Source of the DNA: Rheum nobile
Taxonomy: Eukaryota > Streptophyta > Magnoliopsida > Caryophyllales > Polygonaceae
Assembly: GCA_027886185.1 (NCBI GenBank)
Contig: WOAB01000188.1
Span: 496,001-560,000, forward strand
Length of the DNA stretch: 64,000 nucleotides
Direction: 5' to 3'
Shown here: in pieces, positions 1 to 10,560 of the stretch
Numbering within the stretch: position 1 is the first letter of the stretch
How the letters are laid out: each line of letters starts with the position of its first letter
The notes under the pieces: model-generated
The model's database searches: none
What the model was told of the DNA's origin: nothing
Seen by the model: the letters and a program-made list of their open reading frames with translations, nothing else
Program-made: the position numbers and the translations under genes

Positions 1-792
1 ACTCTTCTTCTTTTCGCTCATTTTGCCAAGGCGCCCTTTCGGGTTTTCACCAGGCCACTCATTTTATTTTCCAATAGATGTACTCACATAAGCTCACGTC
101 ACTCTTGACCTCATATTACCCCAGCCTAATGCTGGTCCAAGCCACCTGCTTATTGCCTAGGCCGCCCTTTCGGGTTTTCGACCTATCCCAGGATTTCAAT
201 TTTAGCCTTTTTTCAAATTTTTGGCCTTTTCTCTTTATATTTTTCTCCTCAGCAGCGTAGCAAGTATAAAACCCCACCCCATGCTTAAACATTGCATTGT
301 CCTCAATGTAATGAAAGACAAAAGAATAAAGCACAGGGAAAAGCAAAAAATAACTCACAACGTTGTCGAGCTGGCTGTGACACTTCCTTGTTGCTGGCGG
401 TGTAGTCATAAAAGCTCCTATCCAGAATGTCTGGCATCAACGCCATTATCTTCATCTACCGTGCAACCATAAGAAACCACTGGTGAGTAGTGGTAATCAA
501 ACAATGCGGGGCTGCACGGCCTTCAACTCTATCAACTCCTACCATGCAACCAAGATGAACCACTCTGGTGAAGTAGTGGTCAGACAGGGGGACGGGGTTG
601 CATGGCCTTCAAAAATGGGCCCAGATGTCATCGTGGTTGGGCCCTGGTATTCCTCCTCTCCAGCTATCGACTGCAGGGCCATCATCGTTGCCAAGTAAAA
701 GTAGGGTGAATGTAATCTTCCGTTAGCAACATGATGCGCACCTCTCCGTGGAGAATCCGGACAGCTGGGTAATTTTTTTTTTTTGATTTTTT

Positions 793-908
793 CTCCCCGT
801 TTAAGGTCTTTTCGGGGTGTCTTATTTTCGTCTTTTGCTCCCCGTTTAAGGTTTTTTCGGGGTGTCTTATTTTCGTCTTTTGCTCTCCGTTTAAGGTTTT
901 TTCGGGGC
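793..908. repeat. Three tandem copies of a 45-bp unit
   Basis: A 45-bp unit beginning CTCCCCGTTTAAGG and containing TTTTCGGGGTGTCTTA repeats at about 793, 838 and 883; the third copy is cut short at TTCGGGGCCC. CCCCG and CGGGG at the two sides of each unit could pair as a stem. It lies in the non-coding part of the Athila-like element. Confidence 0.8.
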
Positions 909-944
909 CCATTTTTTTTTTGATTTTTTTTTTACCTGCGAAAA

Positions 945-1038
945 TGCGGCGGTCGCCGTGAAGGGTGCGGCGGTCGCCGTAATTGCGGCGGTCGCCGTAA
1001 TTGCGGCGGTCGCCGTAAGGGGTGCGGCGGTCGCCGTG
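945..1038. repeat. Five tandem copies of GCGGCGGTCGCCGT
   Basis: The 14-bp CpG-dense near-palindrome GCGGCGGTCGCCGT starts at about 945, 966, 984, 1002 and 1023, with spacers of 4-7 bp (AATT or AAGGGT). The same motif occurs twice in the LTR of this element at about 3408-3443, so the array is element-specific rather than host sequence. Confidence 0.85.
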
Positions 1039-1214
1039 AACTCCATCTTCGTTTTTTCGCGCTTCCTGCAGGTTAGTTCAACACAGAAAGGAAAAACAAA
1101 AAGAAAAACAACTGAATAAAGACTAAGGGAAAGAAAATAGACTACCAAATCTCGGGTTGCCTCCCGAGCAGCGCCTTGTTTACTGTCCTTGGATCGACAT
1201 AGTGCTCAACCTCT

Positions 1215-2114
1215 TCAACTCGGGTTGCTCCTATCACTTGAACTCCTGAGGTCTATGTCAGGGGGATGCCGCTTTGTGTGCTCCATGTTGAGCCTTTCCC
1301 CCATGCTTGTGTACTTCATAATGGTTGGACCGCTGTTCATATCTATGAATGCACTTGACATCTTCAGAAACGGTCTACCCAGCATCTCAGGGCCTGCATG
1401 TTTGTTCTGCCCCGCATCCAGCATGTAAAAATTCGCCACCTGAATTAAGGCCTCCTTCTTGTGCTTCCCCTTTGGTTTCTTCTTTATATTGCCCAGCGCC
1501 CTTAAAAACTCTGTGTAGCGAGGGATGCAATTTGCCAGTTCGATCAAGGGAATGGTTGCCTCGCAGATACTGAAGGTTTCATATAGCTCTTTGTCGTTCT
1601 TCAGCCTTCGAGTATCTTGTACTGCCTCAGGGAGGGGCGTGACGGGGTGCAGCGCAATGAGCGGGGAGGAGTTTAGACGCACATACTCATCATAGGCAGC
1701 CTCGAGAGGGTCGGGGGCTGCCGGGGCATTTTCGAGAGGAACGGGCATCGCAGGATCGTTTTCGCGATCGTGGCTCTCCTCCTCTTGATCGCTGAATTCC
1801 TCCAGTCCCAAAAAATTCTCTTCTTCAGAAAGCACAACGCGGTCCAAAATATCGTCTGGAATACCCATCTCCTCAGTGGGTGAACCGAGGTCGAGGTATA
1901 CCTCCCGCGGTCTTGGGTTCTCTTCTGCAGATATCTCGCTGTATTCTGCACCCGTCTCACAAATTTGTTCCTCCCTGTCAGCTAAGGGGGCGACATGCAA
2001 CTGCTCAGTACTTTGTAGGGTCAACGAGAAGACATTCTCTTGCTGGTGCACCACTGGGTGAGATAGTGGTTCTGCCGACGTCATGGACTCCACCCTACTC
2101 AATGCTTGCACCAT
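1215..2114 (-). pseudogene. Athila-like gag/protease-region remnant
   Basis: An open frame of 299 codons. The N-terminal two thirds are acidic and low in recognisable features. Near residues 190-215 there is IPRYTEFLRALG, matching the IPKYAKFLK-type segment before the protease in Athila gag-pol proteins, and near residues 245-262 LGRPFLKMSSAFIDM, matching the LGRPFL segment at the end of their protease. The catalytic D-S/T-G segment expected between these two is absent, so the frame looks like an internally deleted gag-protease piece, or a non-autonomous derivative. It lies downstream of the tRNA-Asp primer site and the LTR in the same orientation, which supports the assignment. No reverse transcriptase follows. 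The chosen ATG at 2114 is only the first one in the frame; the true start may lie further upstream towards the primer site. Confidence 0.6.
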
Positions 2115-2445
2115 TTGCTCCGTCTGCCTCTCAATGATCTGGATATTGGACTTTATTTGTTGTTCAAGTTGGATCGTGTTCTGTTTGAAAGATCAAAACA
2201 TGTCCTCCAATGACATGGAGGGACTTGGATTGTGCCCATAACTCGAATTAGGGTGATCTCTCCACCCTGGAGTGTATGCGTATGAGTATGGGTCATATTG
2301 CGGCTCCTGATGGAAGTGGGGAAATCTATCCATCTCTGTAACAAAATCAAAAAGGAAAAACAAAAATCAATAGCACGGGTGTGGACCGTAAGATAGGTCC
2401 ACACAATAGTTGACACACAAATCGCACACAAAATAGATTATTGCC

Positions 2446-2463
2446 TCCCCGGCAACGGCGCCA
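2446..2463 (-). promoter_or_regulatory. tRNA-Asp primer-binding site
   Basis: On the minus strand this reads TGGCGCCGTTGCCGGGGA, the primer site complementary to the 3' end of tRNA-Asp that is typical of plant Athila/Tat-type Ty3/gypsy elements. It lies 3 bp inside the end of the LTR (2467), the usual position for priming minus-strand cDNA synthesis. Confidence 0.9.
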
Positions 2464-2466
2464 ATT

Positions 2467-3840
2467 TGATAACAGGAATTTGTCGTTCTAATTCCTACTA
2501 TGCAAAATATCCAAACAAACCTTAAACCGTAGTCCTAGGTAAGTAAAGGTCGAATCCACAGGGAGGCGAATTCTATCTTAATATGCAATTTGTATGTCAA
2601 ACTAAAGTAACCAAATTGGGGTTTTGTTTGTTTTAATTAATCTAAGCATGCAAAAGTAAACAACTAGATAATAGTTGATGAAATCAGTAATGGGAAAAAT
2701 ACTTAGTCAAACAACATCCACTATTCGTATGACAAGTTGATCCTAGATACTCATTCAAAATCACATGCAATGGAAATTCCAATTCCTTTTCAGATATAAC
2801 TAATAGCACAACCAGATACTATTAGCACTAACTAATTAAACAACCCTGAAACTATCAAGATTCAGTTTAACAGCAGCCTTACGGATAGGAATATAGTTGG
2901 ATACAATTTTAGCATAAAACAACCAGCTTTTATCATAGAATGTAAATCAATTCTCTTCTGCATAAGATTAGCACAACCAGTTACTAATACGATGCAGTTG
3001 CTACTCTGAAATAGATATGCTCAACCAGTAACAATCTAAATCTAGCAATCAATCAATAACAATAAACCCTAGTTGCGTCCAAATAGAGATTATCAATATC
3101 AATCATAAGCAACTTAAGCAAGAGAAAGATAAAAACAATGCAATAGATTAAGAACAAGAATCTCACAACTTTATCGAAACGAAAGCTTCAGCGTCTGACT
3201 AAGTCAGGGAGGCTTAGTTCTTCATAGCAAATACGTAGAGAGAAAATTAGGGTTCAAAGAAAAAGATCATAGATGATATGCCTCTCTTTTCCCTTAAATA
3301 CTAAAGGAAATAAAATCTGAAATTAACCTAAAACGAAATAATAAAACGTAATAAAAATAATCCAAATAAAACAAATATGGAAAACACGTTCGGCGGGCTT
3401 CTGACAGCGGCGGCGGTCGCCGTAATGTTCACGGCGGTCGCCGTCGCTGTTCTTCGGTTCAGCTCCTGCGACACTTCCGTAGAAACGCCATAACTTTTGA
3501 TTCCCAACTCGGATCGCGCTCATATTTTGAGGACTTGCAGTAGACTTCAAAAGCTAACTCCTCGAATTGGAATCACTCCATTTGGACATCGGAGTAGAGA
3601 TAACGAACCAATTGAATTCAGCCTATGGTTCTTCTACTCTTCAGTGCACTCCTCTTCCTCGTCTTCTCATGTGGTTTCTTCCTCAGTGTCTCATATGATA
3701 TCCAAAACCGCTCAAACACCTCCAAATACACCAACTTCGCCCCTAAACGCCATACACATGAATGTGTCTAAATCTATCCGAATGGCATCAATAAAACCTC
3801 TAATGACTCTTACTTAAGCCCTATAAAGTAGTGCTTATCA
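2467..3840 (-). mobile_element. 5' LTR of Athila-like Ty3/gypsy element
   Basis: A 1374-bp LTR. On the minus strand it begins TGATAAGCAC (at 3840) and ends CCTGTTATCA (at 2467), giving a 6-bp terminal inverted repeat TGATAA/TTATCA with TG...CA ends, and the primer site follows 3 bp later. The LTR carries two GCGGCGGTCGCCGT-type motifs at about 3408-3443. Right of it the sequence ACGAG (3841-3845) would be the target duplication, but the other LTR is not in the window, so this cannot be checked. It is inserted at the start of a non-LTR-like repeat. Confidence 0.85.
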
Positions 3841-4447
3841 ACGAGTGACCCTCGTCCCTCTCCGCCGCCCTCCTTCTCTGCCCCGCCGCGCCTCCCCCGC
3901 CTTCCTCCTTGTCTTCCTCTTCCCCTCCTCCTTCTTCGTCGTCCTCCTCCCTCCCCTGTCCCCCCTGTCCCCCCGTCCTACGAGTGACCCTCGTCCTTGT
4001 TTTGATTTGTTGGTTCCTTGTTGCTCTGTGTTGCTCTCACGGCTGTTGCAGGTTGCCTTTAGGTTTGATTAGAGATTGTTGTTTCGGTTCGAGATAAGAC
4101 AGTGATCGTGTGATCCCTGGTGGTTTCTACTGACGATTTGCCACCAGATTGTGTCTTGTCTCTTCTTTCTGGCTGCTTCAAACGACTTGTTGGAGGTTTT
4201 CAACCCCTGTTTGAAGACTTTCTCGTTGATTTAGCCTTGTTGGTTTGCTTGTTCGGTTGTGTCTGTATTTTGTTCTTTATTGTGTCTGTTGTTTTTTTTC
4301 TTTGTTTTGCTCTTTGCCCTTGTGTTTGTCGTTGTTGTTGTTCTGTTCGCCGGTTGATCGGCCTCTCGAGTTTCCAGGCTGGTTGTCTCGGATTCTTGAA
4401 TTCTTACCTTATCAAAAAAAGAAAAAAGAAAAGAAGCCCTTTTCAAC
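3841..4447 (+). repeat. Non-LTR-like retroposon family, copy A (3' part)
   Basis: This segment is clearly related to 31820-32300 and, inverted, to 30510-30905: all share a block containing GTGATCGTGTGATCCCT, a block with CCTCTCGAG, and an end ATTCTTAC.TTATCAAAA. Copy A ends in an A-rich tail (AAAAAAAGAAAAAAGAAAAG), as expected for a LINE- or SINE-type retroposon. The first part is CT-rich with CGAGTGACCCTCGTCC twice (3842 and 3981). A frame of about 111 codons (4120-4455) is similar between copies A and B, but is rich in leucine/phenylalanine/cysteine and matches nothing I know; I do not call it a gene. The 5' end is cut off by the LTR insertion. Confidence 0.55.
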
Positions 4448-4592
4448 ATAATTAGGTGTTAAGAACTTCAGTCCAATATGTGAATCCAACAATGAGGGGA
4501 AAAGGGAACAAGTAGCAAATAGCCGGTTGCTTTTGCGGCATACAAGCACATCTCAGAAAGTGTCAATTTGGGTGCAAAAGCCCTGTTTTGCT

Positions 4593-5861
4593 GGACCTCA
4601 CTACGTTTACACTTGGTGTAAACTGAAGTCCTACACCTTTTTACACGTGTTGCTTGTACAGACTATTGTTGCTTGTGCAGGCCTACAGACTATTGTTGCT
4701 TGTGCAGACAGACAAACGCTGGTTACATTGAAAATGATGAAAAGCAGCAAAATGGTAAAAATAAAACAAAAATACCATTATATCCTTACATACATATTAA
4801 ATTTTCATTTGAATGCCATTGGAGATTTTGAGTTTCAGAAATATCATGAATCGCAGAGTGGGACTGGCCGGCGACGACGAAGGTCCGACGGAGGAGGCAA
4901 CCATCTTGGAGATCGGACGACGAAGGTCGGACCTTCGTAAAAATCATGAGGGGGTCGGGGTAGAACACCGCCTCATAGATCTTGAACAAGGAAGAGAATA
5001 ACAAACCCAAACCAAACAACAACAAAAGCAAGCTTTTCAAGATCTGAAATCTCACCACGCTGAACTCCAAGTCGCCATTGCCCCAAGCCGCCAGAGAGGG
5101 AAGAGGAAAGTCACCCAGGTCCGACTCCACCCTAGCTCCAAGCCCCAACCGACTCCGACTCGATTCCACCACCAGATCCTAGGGCCGCCGCACCAAAATC
5201 GTTCTCACCAAGTCGTCGGGATGAGCTTTCGAGAATTCCTGAGACTGTGAGGCGGGGAAGAGGGTCGTCGAACCCAAAGGAGTGGGTGAGACATTTGTAG
5301 CAGAGGTTCGATTTTGCAACAGAGGCCAAATCTCCCACTCTACCATATATCTCAAGCCAGATCTCTAGCCGGCGATTCAAGCTCCAAAGCCCGATGAACT
5401 CAGACCATCAACAGATTTGGCGTCAGGAAGAAGAGCACCAAACCAGATCCAGTAGCAAAAACAAAGATCCAGAAAGATCGGCTTCCATCTCAACAAGCTG
5501 AAGTTTCCAGGAAAGGGTCGATCGGTGAAATTCGCCCCAAATCTCGCCTTCACTGTGCAAAGGGAAAGGTTGAGATCGACGAGGTGAGTTTGCTGGTTAT
5601 CTTCGTCAGTTTGAAGAGGGATTTCATGGTCAAGCTTGCAATCATGGGTAAGGATTGAAAGATTTGGGGGCGGCGACAGAGCAGATTTCAATAAAGGCGA
5701 GATTTTGGATAAGGATTGAAAGATTTTGGGGTAAACTACTTTTTGTGGTTCCGATATACCTTTAGTATAAATTGATAGATTTCTACAGGGGACACTTGTC
5801 AAATAGGTAGTGGGGTGTAAAATCTGAATTTCTTACACTCAATGTAAACGTGTATTTGTCC
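4593..5861. mobile_element. Non-autonomous Mutator-like element (MULE), 1269 bp
   Basis: The 9-bp direct repeat TGTTTTGCT flanks the element exactly (4584-4592 and 5862-5870). The ends are imperfect inverted repeats: the left starts GGACCTCACTACGTTTACAC and the right, read inward, starts GGACAAATACACGTTTACAT; similarity continues through GTGTAA and TTACACC over about 50 bp. A 9-bp target duplication with long terminal repeats is diagnostic of MULEs. There is no transposase. The GC-richer interior (about 4860-5800) has several minus-strand frames (5377-5802, 5132-5380, 4786-5172) without recognisable domains. It may hold captured host gene sequence (Pack-MULE type), which cannot be shown from this sequence alone. 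Confidence 0.85.
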
Positions 5862-5870
5862 TGTTTTGCT

Positions 5871-8414
5871 AAGCCAAAAATGGTCCCTCGAATTCAATAC
5901 TGTACTGTAATTTTTTCAAGTTCTAATTTCGAAGATTCTGAAAACTTCCTGAAAATGCCAGAAATAGTACTCTTTCAGTGTTTTTTAGCTAATGATTTGG
6001 GCAGCACCAGAAACAACAGCCCTGCTAAAAAAACATTAAAATTTCAGAAAGGGAAGAAAGAAGGATGATTATGATGTTTCTTAGCACTCCTCAAACAATT
6101 ATGCTTCAAATTCCCATAACATTAACAGTTACACTAAAAAGGGCATGCTCCTGATTAGTGTGACATTAGATGCACCAATGATAATCAATTGGGAGCAGAG
6201 AATCATTGTGGGAGCAGAGAATCATTGCAAAGCCCACATCTCATCAATGCAAAACCTTATTATCCGAAACAATCCATCAGTCTTGCGGACCAAAGAGAAA
6301 CCAGATACCAGCTGATCTCACACTCTTCTCTCAACAAGCTTCTTTACTAATTTGTGTTTTCCTGGCCGTACCCTTTTTGCCAGAGAGCAACTCTAGAAAA
6401 AGAAGCTTGCTTGCTTGCTTGTAGTGCAAGATCACAAAACCCAGTCTCTCCTGAGATCAGAGTTGTCTGCTGTGACCCAAACACAGAATTATTTCGCCTG
6501 GATCACAAAACCCATTATTATGTGTTCCATAACACAACTGTTTCTGATTAGGGATCATAAAACACCTTCATTAATTTTAGAAAATCTGCAGTTTCATGAT
6601 GCTAAAATGTGAGATACCATGATTTCAAAGTGATATGACCAGTGACATATTCTCAGCTGTTTCTGTGAGCAATTTGACTAGGAATAGAATCCTATGCTCT
6701 AATACAAGGCATGTAAAATGACACGTGCCCAACAAAATCCCAGTTTCAGGTGTCTTGACCAACCAAAGTGACCCCCCAACTCTCACATACTGTATGTTTT
6801 AACCCTATTCTACAGATTGTCTTTAAAATCCCTTTGATAATAGAGCTAAAGCCTGGTGTTGTCTGTGTACCTGGGGAGCTTCAATAAATGGCCAGATGGT
6901 CCAGGTTTGAGACTCTCTCTTCACCAAGCAAACAAAAAGCTACTATCTAGTCCTTTTTTGTTTATTTGCAGGAGTCAAGTGAGCTTTCATATATGTATGA
7001 GCAGGGAAGTACTGTTTTCACTCTCAGTAGCTTTCAGCACGGTTTTTTTTAAAAAGAAAAAATAAGCAAGGGCACCACCATTATCCGTCTCAAGCTAAAG
7101 TAAAGCTGATAAAGAGAGTTCATCTTTACAGGTTTAAATAAGACATGAAATAACAATATAAGCACAGTATGCATAGTTGATACCTATTCACCAATAAAAG
7201 TTTCTATTTCGTACAAAAATTAATTCAAACGGCGAATGCTAATGACTTTTAATGCTGGAGTAAGAGCTAATGTGACAATTCCCAGTTTAAGGCTTCTTTT
7301 GGACGATATAACAAAACAAACTAAAATAGAGCTCCAGCCTTTTTAAGGGATTTAGTTTGAATTTATATAGTGGTATTTTTATCAGGAAAACAAAAATGAA
7401 GCTCCCAAACAAGCTTTCGCCGAGCACAGCCTAACTTCACCAGTCAAGAGAATGAAGGAAATTGCATTTTATACCTTCAGTCAGCTGGAATCTTTACTCA
7501 TAGTGGAAAAGATTTTATCTTGTCACCTCAGAACTTTTCTTAGAGCATAATCCATAAATCAAAACAAGGTAACTAGGTAAGCAATGGTTGCCCTGTTACT
7601 GCAGTCTGCAGGGGAATAGATCCTCGGCTAGATATGGTTTACATTTGGAAAGGTTTATCTAAGCTCAATGATCATAAGAGCTTGAGTGACAAGTGAAATG
7701 AATGAGTTTGGAGTAAGCATATCTCACAGGCAATTTCTAAACCAAGCTACAGAACAAGCTGATGTTTGATTTTACAGCACAAATTTTGCTGAACGACATT
7801 ACATAAACATACAAGTTCATTTAGATTCTCTTGGTTCCTATCCTTCCACCTGTAATCTTCTCTTTCAGGCAAATATCATGAAGAGGCCATTGGATAAAAC
7901 AAATGCTGAGTTCTTTAGAGACATTGTAGATCATGAGCATGCAAGGTACATGAACCAAATCCATTTCATAGTTCAAGAATAAATATTCCGAAGAGAGAAC
8001 TAGCTTCATATCACTAATCAAAGGCCACATCAGTCATGAGAATGGATTTGCCATCAATTTACTAAATCTTCTTAACCTTGAATCGTTTATTTCTTGTTTC
8101 TTACTAGCTCTCTTTCCCTGTTTTCCTATCAAGATTCAAGAGACAATAACCTTTCATCCTATTATGGCTCATAAGGGACATAAATAATGACATTATCTTT
8201 TTGCTGAAAACAAACAACATACACAAGTAAATGAACTCTCCCATTCAAGTCAAAGTCACACACATCTAATTTCTCTTCAATGGACGAAGAAGGCCTGACA
8301 CTGTAAAATTGTGACCTGAATTGATCTAAAATAGAATCAATAACAGAGAACAAAAAGCATTACAATTTACCACTCACAAGAAGAGCTAGGCCAATCCTTC
8401 CGGGAGTCAAGACT
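5871..8414. other. Intergenic region downstream of DPH1, no gene recognised
   Basis: AT-rich DNA with only short frames. A 20-bp duplication, GGGAGCAGAGAATCATTG, occurs at about 6190 and 6209. Phrases like GATCACAAAACC recur at 6428-6560. The part near DPH1 (about 8150-8414) is presumably its 3' untranslated region and polyadenylation zone. A block at about 7290-7440 has GGCTTCTTTTGG opposite CCAAACAAGCTT and might be a decayed small DNA transposon, but I could not define ends. Confidence 0.5.
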
Positions 8415-9812
8415 TCAAGCAACACCTCTGTTAACAACAGTAGCTTGGCGATTTCTCCTTGCAGGTCGAACTTGCTTCTTAGAGTAACTCGAATTCCACT
8501 CTCCACCATCCTGTGCATAATAATCCATAGGATACTCTGTGGTGTCATTTCCGCAACAAGAACTGTTCTGATTTCCCTTTCCGCAACCAGCAGTAGAGCA
8601 TTCAACTCGAGAGGAAGCACTATCACCACCTCTTCTCTCCCACCAACCAGGAAACAAACCGAGAGCAATCTCAGCCTCAAATGGAGTCAGAAGGGGCTTC
8701 TCAAAAGCCTCCCCCCAGTCAATCGAGAGACGAGGACAAGCAATCTGAATCCAGGCATCAATGGAATCTTCAAACAAGGCAATCCTCGCAGGGGATAGTT
8801 CAGACATCAAAATGACAGTCCAATCCAGACCTTTCTGTCCCATCTTCTCCTCCAATCTTGTGAGAATCCTTGGATTCCCTTGCCTCCCCAGAGTCCCCAG
8901 CACAATCCCCCAATTCTTAGCCTCCCTCGACTTCACAATGGCATTCATCCTCGAAATCTTCATCCCCTTGTGATCATACTCTTCCAGGAACAATCTCCCA
9001 ATGTAAGGATCATACCGGAAAGCCCTAATACTAGGATTTGCAATCATGAAAGCTTCCAAGTGAAACCTCCCATCCGCAACGAAAATCAGCACCACATCAC
9101 TCAAATCACAATCCCCAAATGAGCTCTTCGAAATCGAAGGAGCCGTACACCCAAGCACCTCACCGGCAGATAAGGGCTTAGCCTGAGGGACCAAAATCCT
9201 AAACCCTAGTTTCTCAAGATCGGCCTTCACAGCCCTAATTGCACCTCCGAACTGAATAGTTCCAGCTAGAACGATATGTTTGGTGGAGAGATCGTTGATT
9301 AGGGTTGTCTTGACGAGGCGATCGACATCGATGGCGATCTCCACGAAGACGTAAAGGCAGGGGATAACAGTCTCGTCGACGGGGACGAGGCAGCTGTGGC
9401 CATAGTGGATAAGAATGTCGGCGCCGAGGGCGGCTGCGGAGAGATCGTCGACGCAGCAGGCGCCGTAGGTGACGTCGCCGAGGACGAAGCAGTCGGCGGC
9501 GGCGGCGAAGGAGGTGAAGATGTCGGCGAGGGCGAGGGAGTACATGAGGAGTCCCTCGGGGAACTGGAGGGCGACGCGCTTGGCGCCGGCGGTGAGAATG
9601 CGGTGGACGGATTTGTGGACCTCGAAGCTATAGTTGGAAGGAAGGGCGGCAATGGCGGCGTTCAGGGCGGCGTTGTGAAGGATGGTATCCGGGATTTGGT
9701 TCTTGATGAAACGCTTCGGCGGTGGCTTGGTGGTAGGAGCTGGCTTGGAAGAGGACAGCGGTGGAGCGTTGTGGAGAGCAACGAGCTCGGCGCCATTAGA
9801 GGTCGTCCCCAT
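8415..9812 (-). CDS. DPH1: 2-(3-amino-3-carboxypropyl)histidine synthase subunit 1 (diphthamide biosynthesis)
   Basis: Intact, intronless, 465 codons. DPH1 with DPH2 forms the radical-SAM-like iron-sulfur enzyme that transfers the 3-amino-3-carboxypropyl group of S-adenosylmethionine to a histidine of elongation factor 2, the first step of diphthamide synthesis in the cytosol. The diphthamide-synthase fold is covered from about residue 55 (FEVHKSVHRI) to 395. The three cluster cysteines of the family are recognisable: YGACCVDD (residue 119 or 120), GCTAP (222) and IACPRLSIDWG (359). FPEGLLMYS and TYGACCVDDLSA are family hallmarks. The tail after about 395 (extra Cys, Ser, Arg) is plant-variable. 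An in-frame ATG 41 codons upstream (9935) would add a low-complexity Asn/Lys/Thr stretch; I choose 9812, because the family N-terminus resembles MGTTSNG... and the TATA box is at 9982. It is the only undamaged host gene here. Confidence 0.95.
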   Translation of the reverse strand: MGTTSNGAELVALHNAPPLSSSKPAPTTKPPPKRFIKNQIPDTILHNAALNAAIAALPSNYSFEVHKSVHRILTAGAKRVALQFPEGLLMYSLALADIFTSFAAAADCFVLGDVTYGACCVDDLSAAALGADILIHYGHSCLVPVDETVIPCLYVFVEIAIDVDRLVKTTLINDLSTKHIVLAGTIQFGGAIRAVKADLEKLGFRILVPQAKPLSAGEVLGCTAPSISKSSFGDCDLSDVVLIFVADGRFHLEAFMIANPSIRAFRYDPYIGRLFLEEYDHKGMKISRMNAIVKSREAKNWGIVLGTLGRQGNPRILTRLEEKMGQKGLDWTVILMSELSPARIALFEDSIDAWIQIACPRLSIDWGEAFEKPLLTPFEAEIALGLFPGWWERRGGDSASSRVECSTAGCGKGNQNSSCCGNDTTEYPMDYYAQDGGEWNSSYSKKQVRPARRNRQATVVNRGVA

Positions 9813-9974
9813 GTTTGAGGATTGAAGGTTGGTACGAGGGTTGGTACGAGGGTTTAAAGAGGTTTTATTAGATGTTCTATTTTTATTTTTATTTGAAAGT
9901 TTATTATTATTAGATGTTCTATTAGGGCAACCCACAAGGCCATATTTGTCAAATTACGACTCGTTTGGTTTAAC

Positions 9975-9982
9975 TATTTATA
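9975..9982 (-). promoter_or_regulatory. Probable TATA box of DPH1
   Basis: On the minus strand 9982-9975 reads TATAAATA (context GTTTATAAATAGTT), about 165 bp upstream of the DPH1 start codon, predicting transcription start near 9945-9950. The giant MULE begins at 10010, only 28 bp upstream of this box, so any original upstream promoter elements are now 20 kb away. Confidence 0.55.
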
Positions 9983-10009
9983 AACATTTTTTGGCAGACA
10001 ATAAAAGAA

Positions 10010-10560
10010 GGGAGTCCCTATATACACACATTTTTTTTCTTTCTAAGTGCACACTATTTTATGCGTTAAGGGTAAATGTACAGATTGATGCGTTATGGCT
10101 TAACGCAGAAGGGACAAAACTGGAATAAAAGTAAAAAATATCCAGAATTGGTGCGTTAAACCTTAACGTATGGCACTGTAGCTGTGCGTTAAACCTTACC
10201 GCACAAGTTAGCAATTGGGCCTGTAATGCGGCTTAAGGGTAAAAAATTTGGTGCGTTAAGCCTTAACGCACAAAAAAAAATTAAAAAATTAGGTTAACAT
10301 TAACAGTACAACTATATGATATAACCAAATTGAATATAACTATAAGGATATAACCAAATTAGATATAACTATACTATATAATTATAGTATATAACTATAT
10401 GATATAACCATAGTATATAACTATAGGATATAACGATATGATATAACCAAATGGCGTAATAGCAAATATACCAGATTTTTCAAAGCAACTTGCAAAAAAC
10501 CCATATTTTGAAAAGTATTGCAAGAATACCAGATTTTTGTATGGATTGTGGTATTTTTGC
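10010..10560 (+). repeat. Left terminal inverted repeat of the giant MULE
   Basis: 10010-10453 matches the inverted 30032-30477 nearly base for base. It contains the terminal GGGAGTCCC, five dyad elements of the type TGCGTTAAGGCTTAACGCA (see separate entry), and about 150 bp of ATAACCAAATT/GGATATAAC repeats (10310-10453). From 10453 to about 10560 the sequence (ATACCAGATTTTTC, GAAAAGTATTGCAAG) matches the inverted 27566-27680, so the full repeat is about 550 bp. By analogy with MuDR it should contain transposase-binding sites and the outward end of the transposase promoter. Confidence 0.85.
10061..10271. promoter_or_regulatory. Cluster of five palindromic dyads in the left TIR
   Basis: Copies or half copies of TGCGTTAAGGCTTAACGCA occur at 10061-10075 (half), 10089-10107, 10151-10170, 10184-10204 and 10251-10271, and are mirrored in the right TIR at about 30220-30430. 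Each is an inverted repeat TGCGTTAA-TTAACGCA with a 3-bp centre. Multiple spaced dyads conserved in both ends suggest binding sites for a dimeric protein such as the transposase; this role is inference. Confidence 0.6.

Larger units (their letters stand above)
1..1214. other. Left flank / interior of the Athila-like element, no intact gene
   Basis: No protein is recognisable here. The stretch lies downstream (minus-strand sense) of the Athila-like protein remnant and probably belongs to the same element. It contains two copies of a GCCCTTTCGGGTTTTC block (near 33 and 165), an imperfect duplication around 480-640 with a repeated CCACTGGTGAGTAGTGGT-like piece, homopolymer T runs near 770-785 and 911-933, and the two tandem arrays listed separately. 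The segment at 1149-1180 reads CTCGGGTTGCCTCCCGAG, a short inverted repeat. I see no reverse transcriptase or integrase, so the polymerase part is missing or lies outside the window. Confidence 0.4.

Noticed and set aside
945..1038. Regularly spaced repeats resembling a CRISPR array
   Set aside because: Spacers are 4-7 bp and near-identical; this is a eukaryotic minisatellite. The hairpin array at 63.2-64 kb is likewise not CRISPR.
4070..4110. GGTTCGAGA resembling a Pol III B box (SINE) in repeat copies A and B
   Set aside because: No A box at the right distance and no tRNA-like start; not enough to call a SINE.
9396..9818. 140-codon plus-strand frame opposite DPH1
   Set aside because: Gly/Glu/Val-rich antisense shadow of the GC-rich DPH1 N-terminal coding region; no start context or domain.
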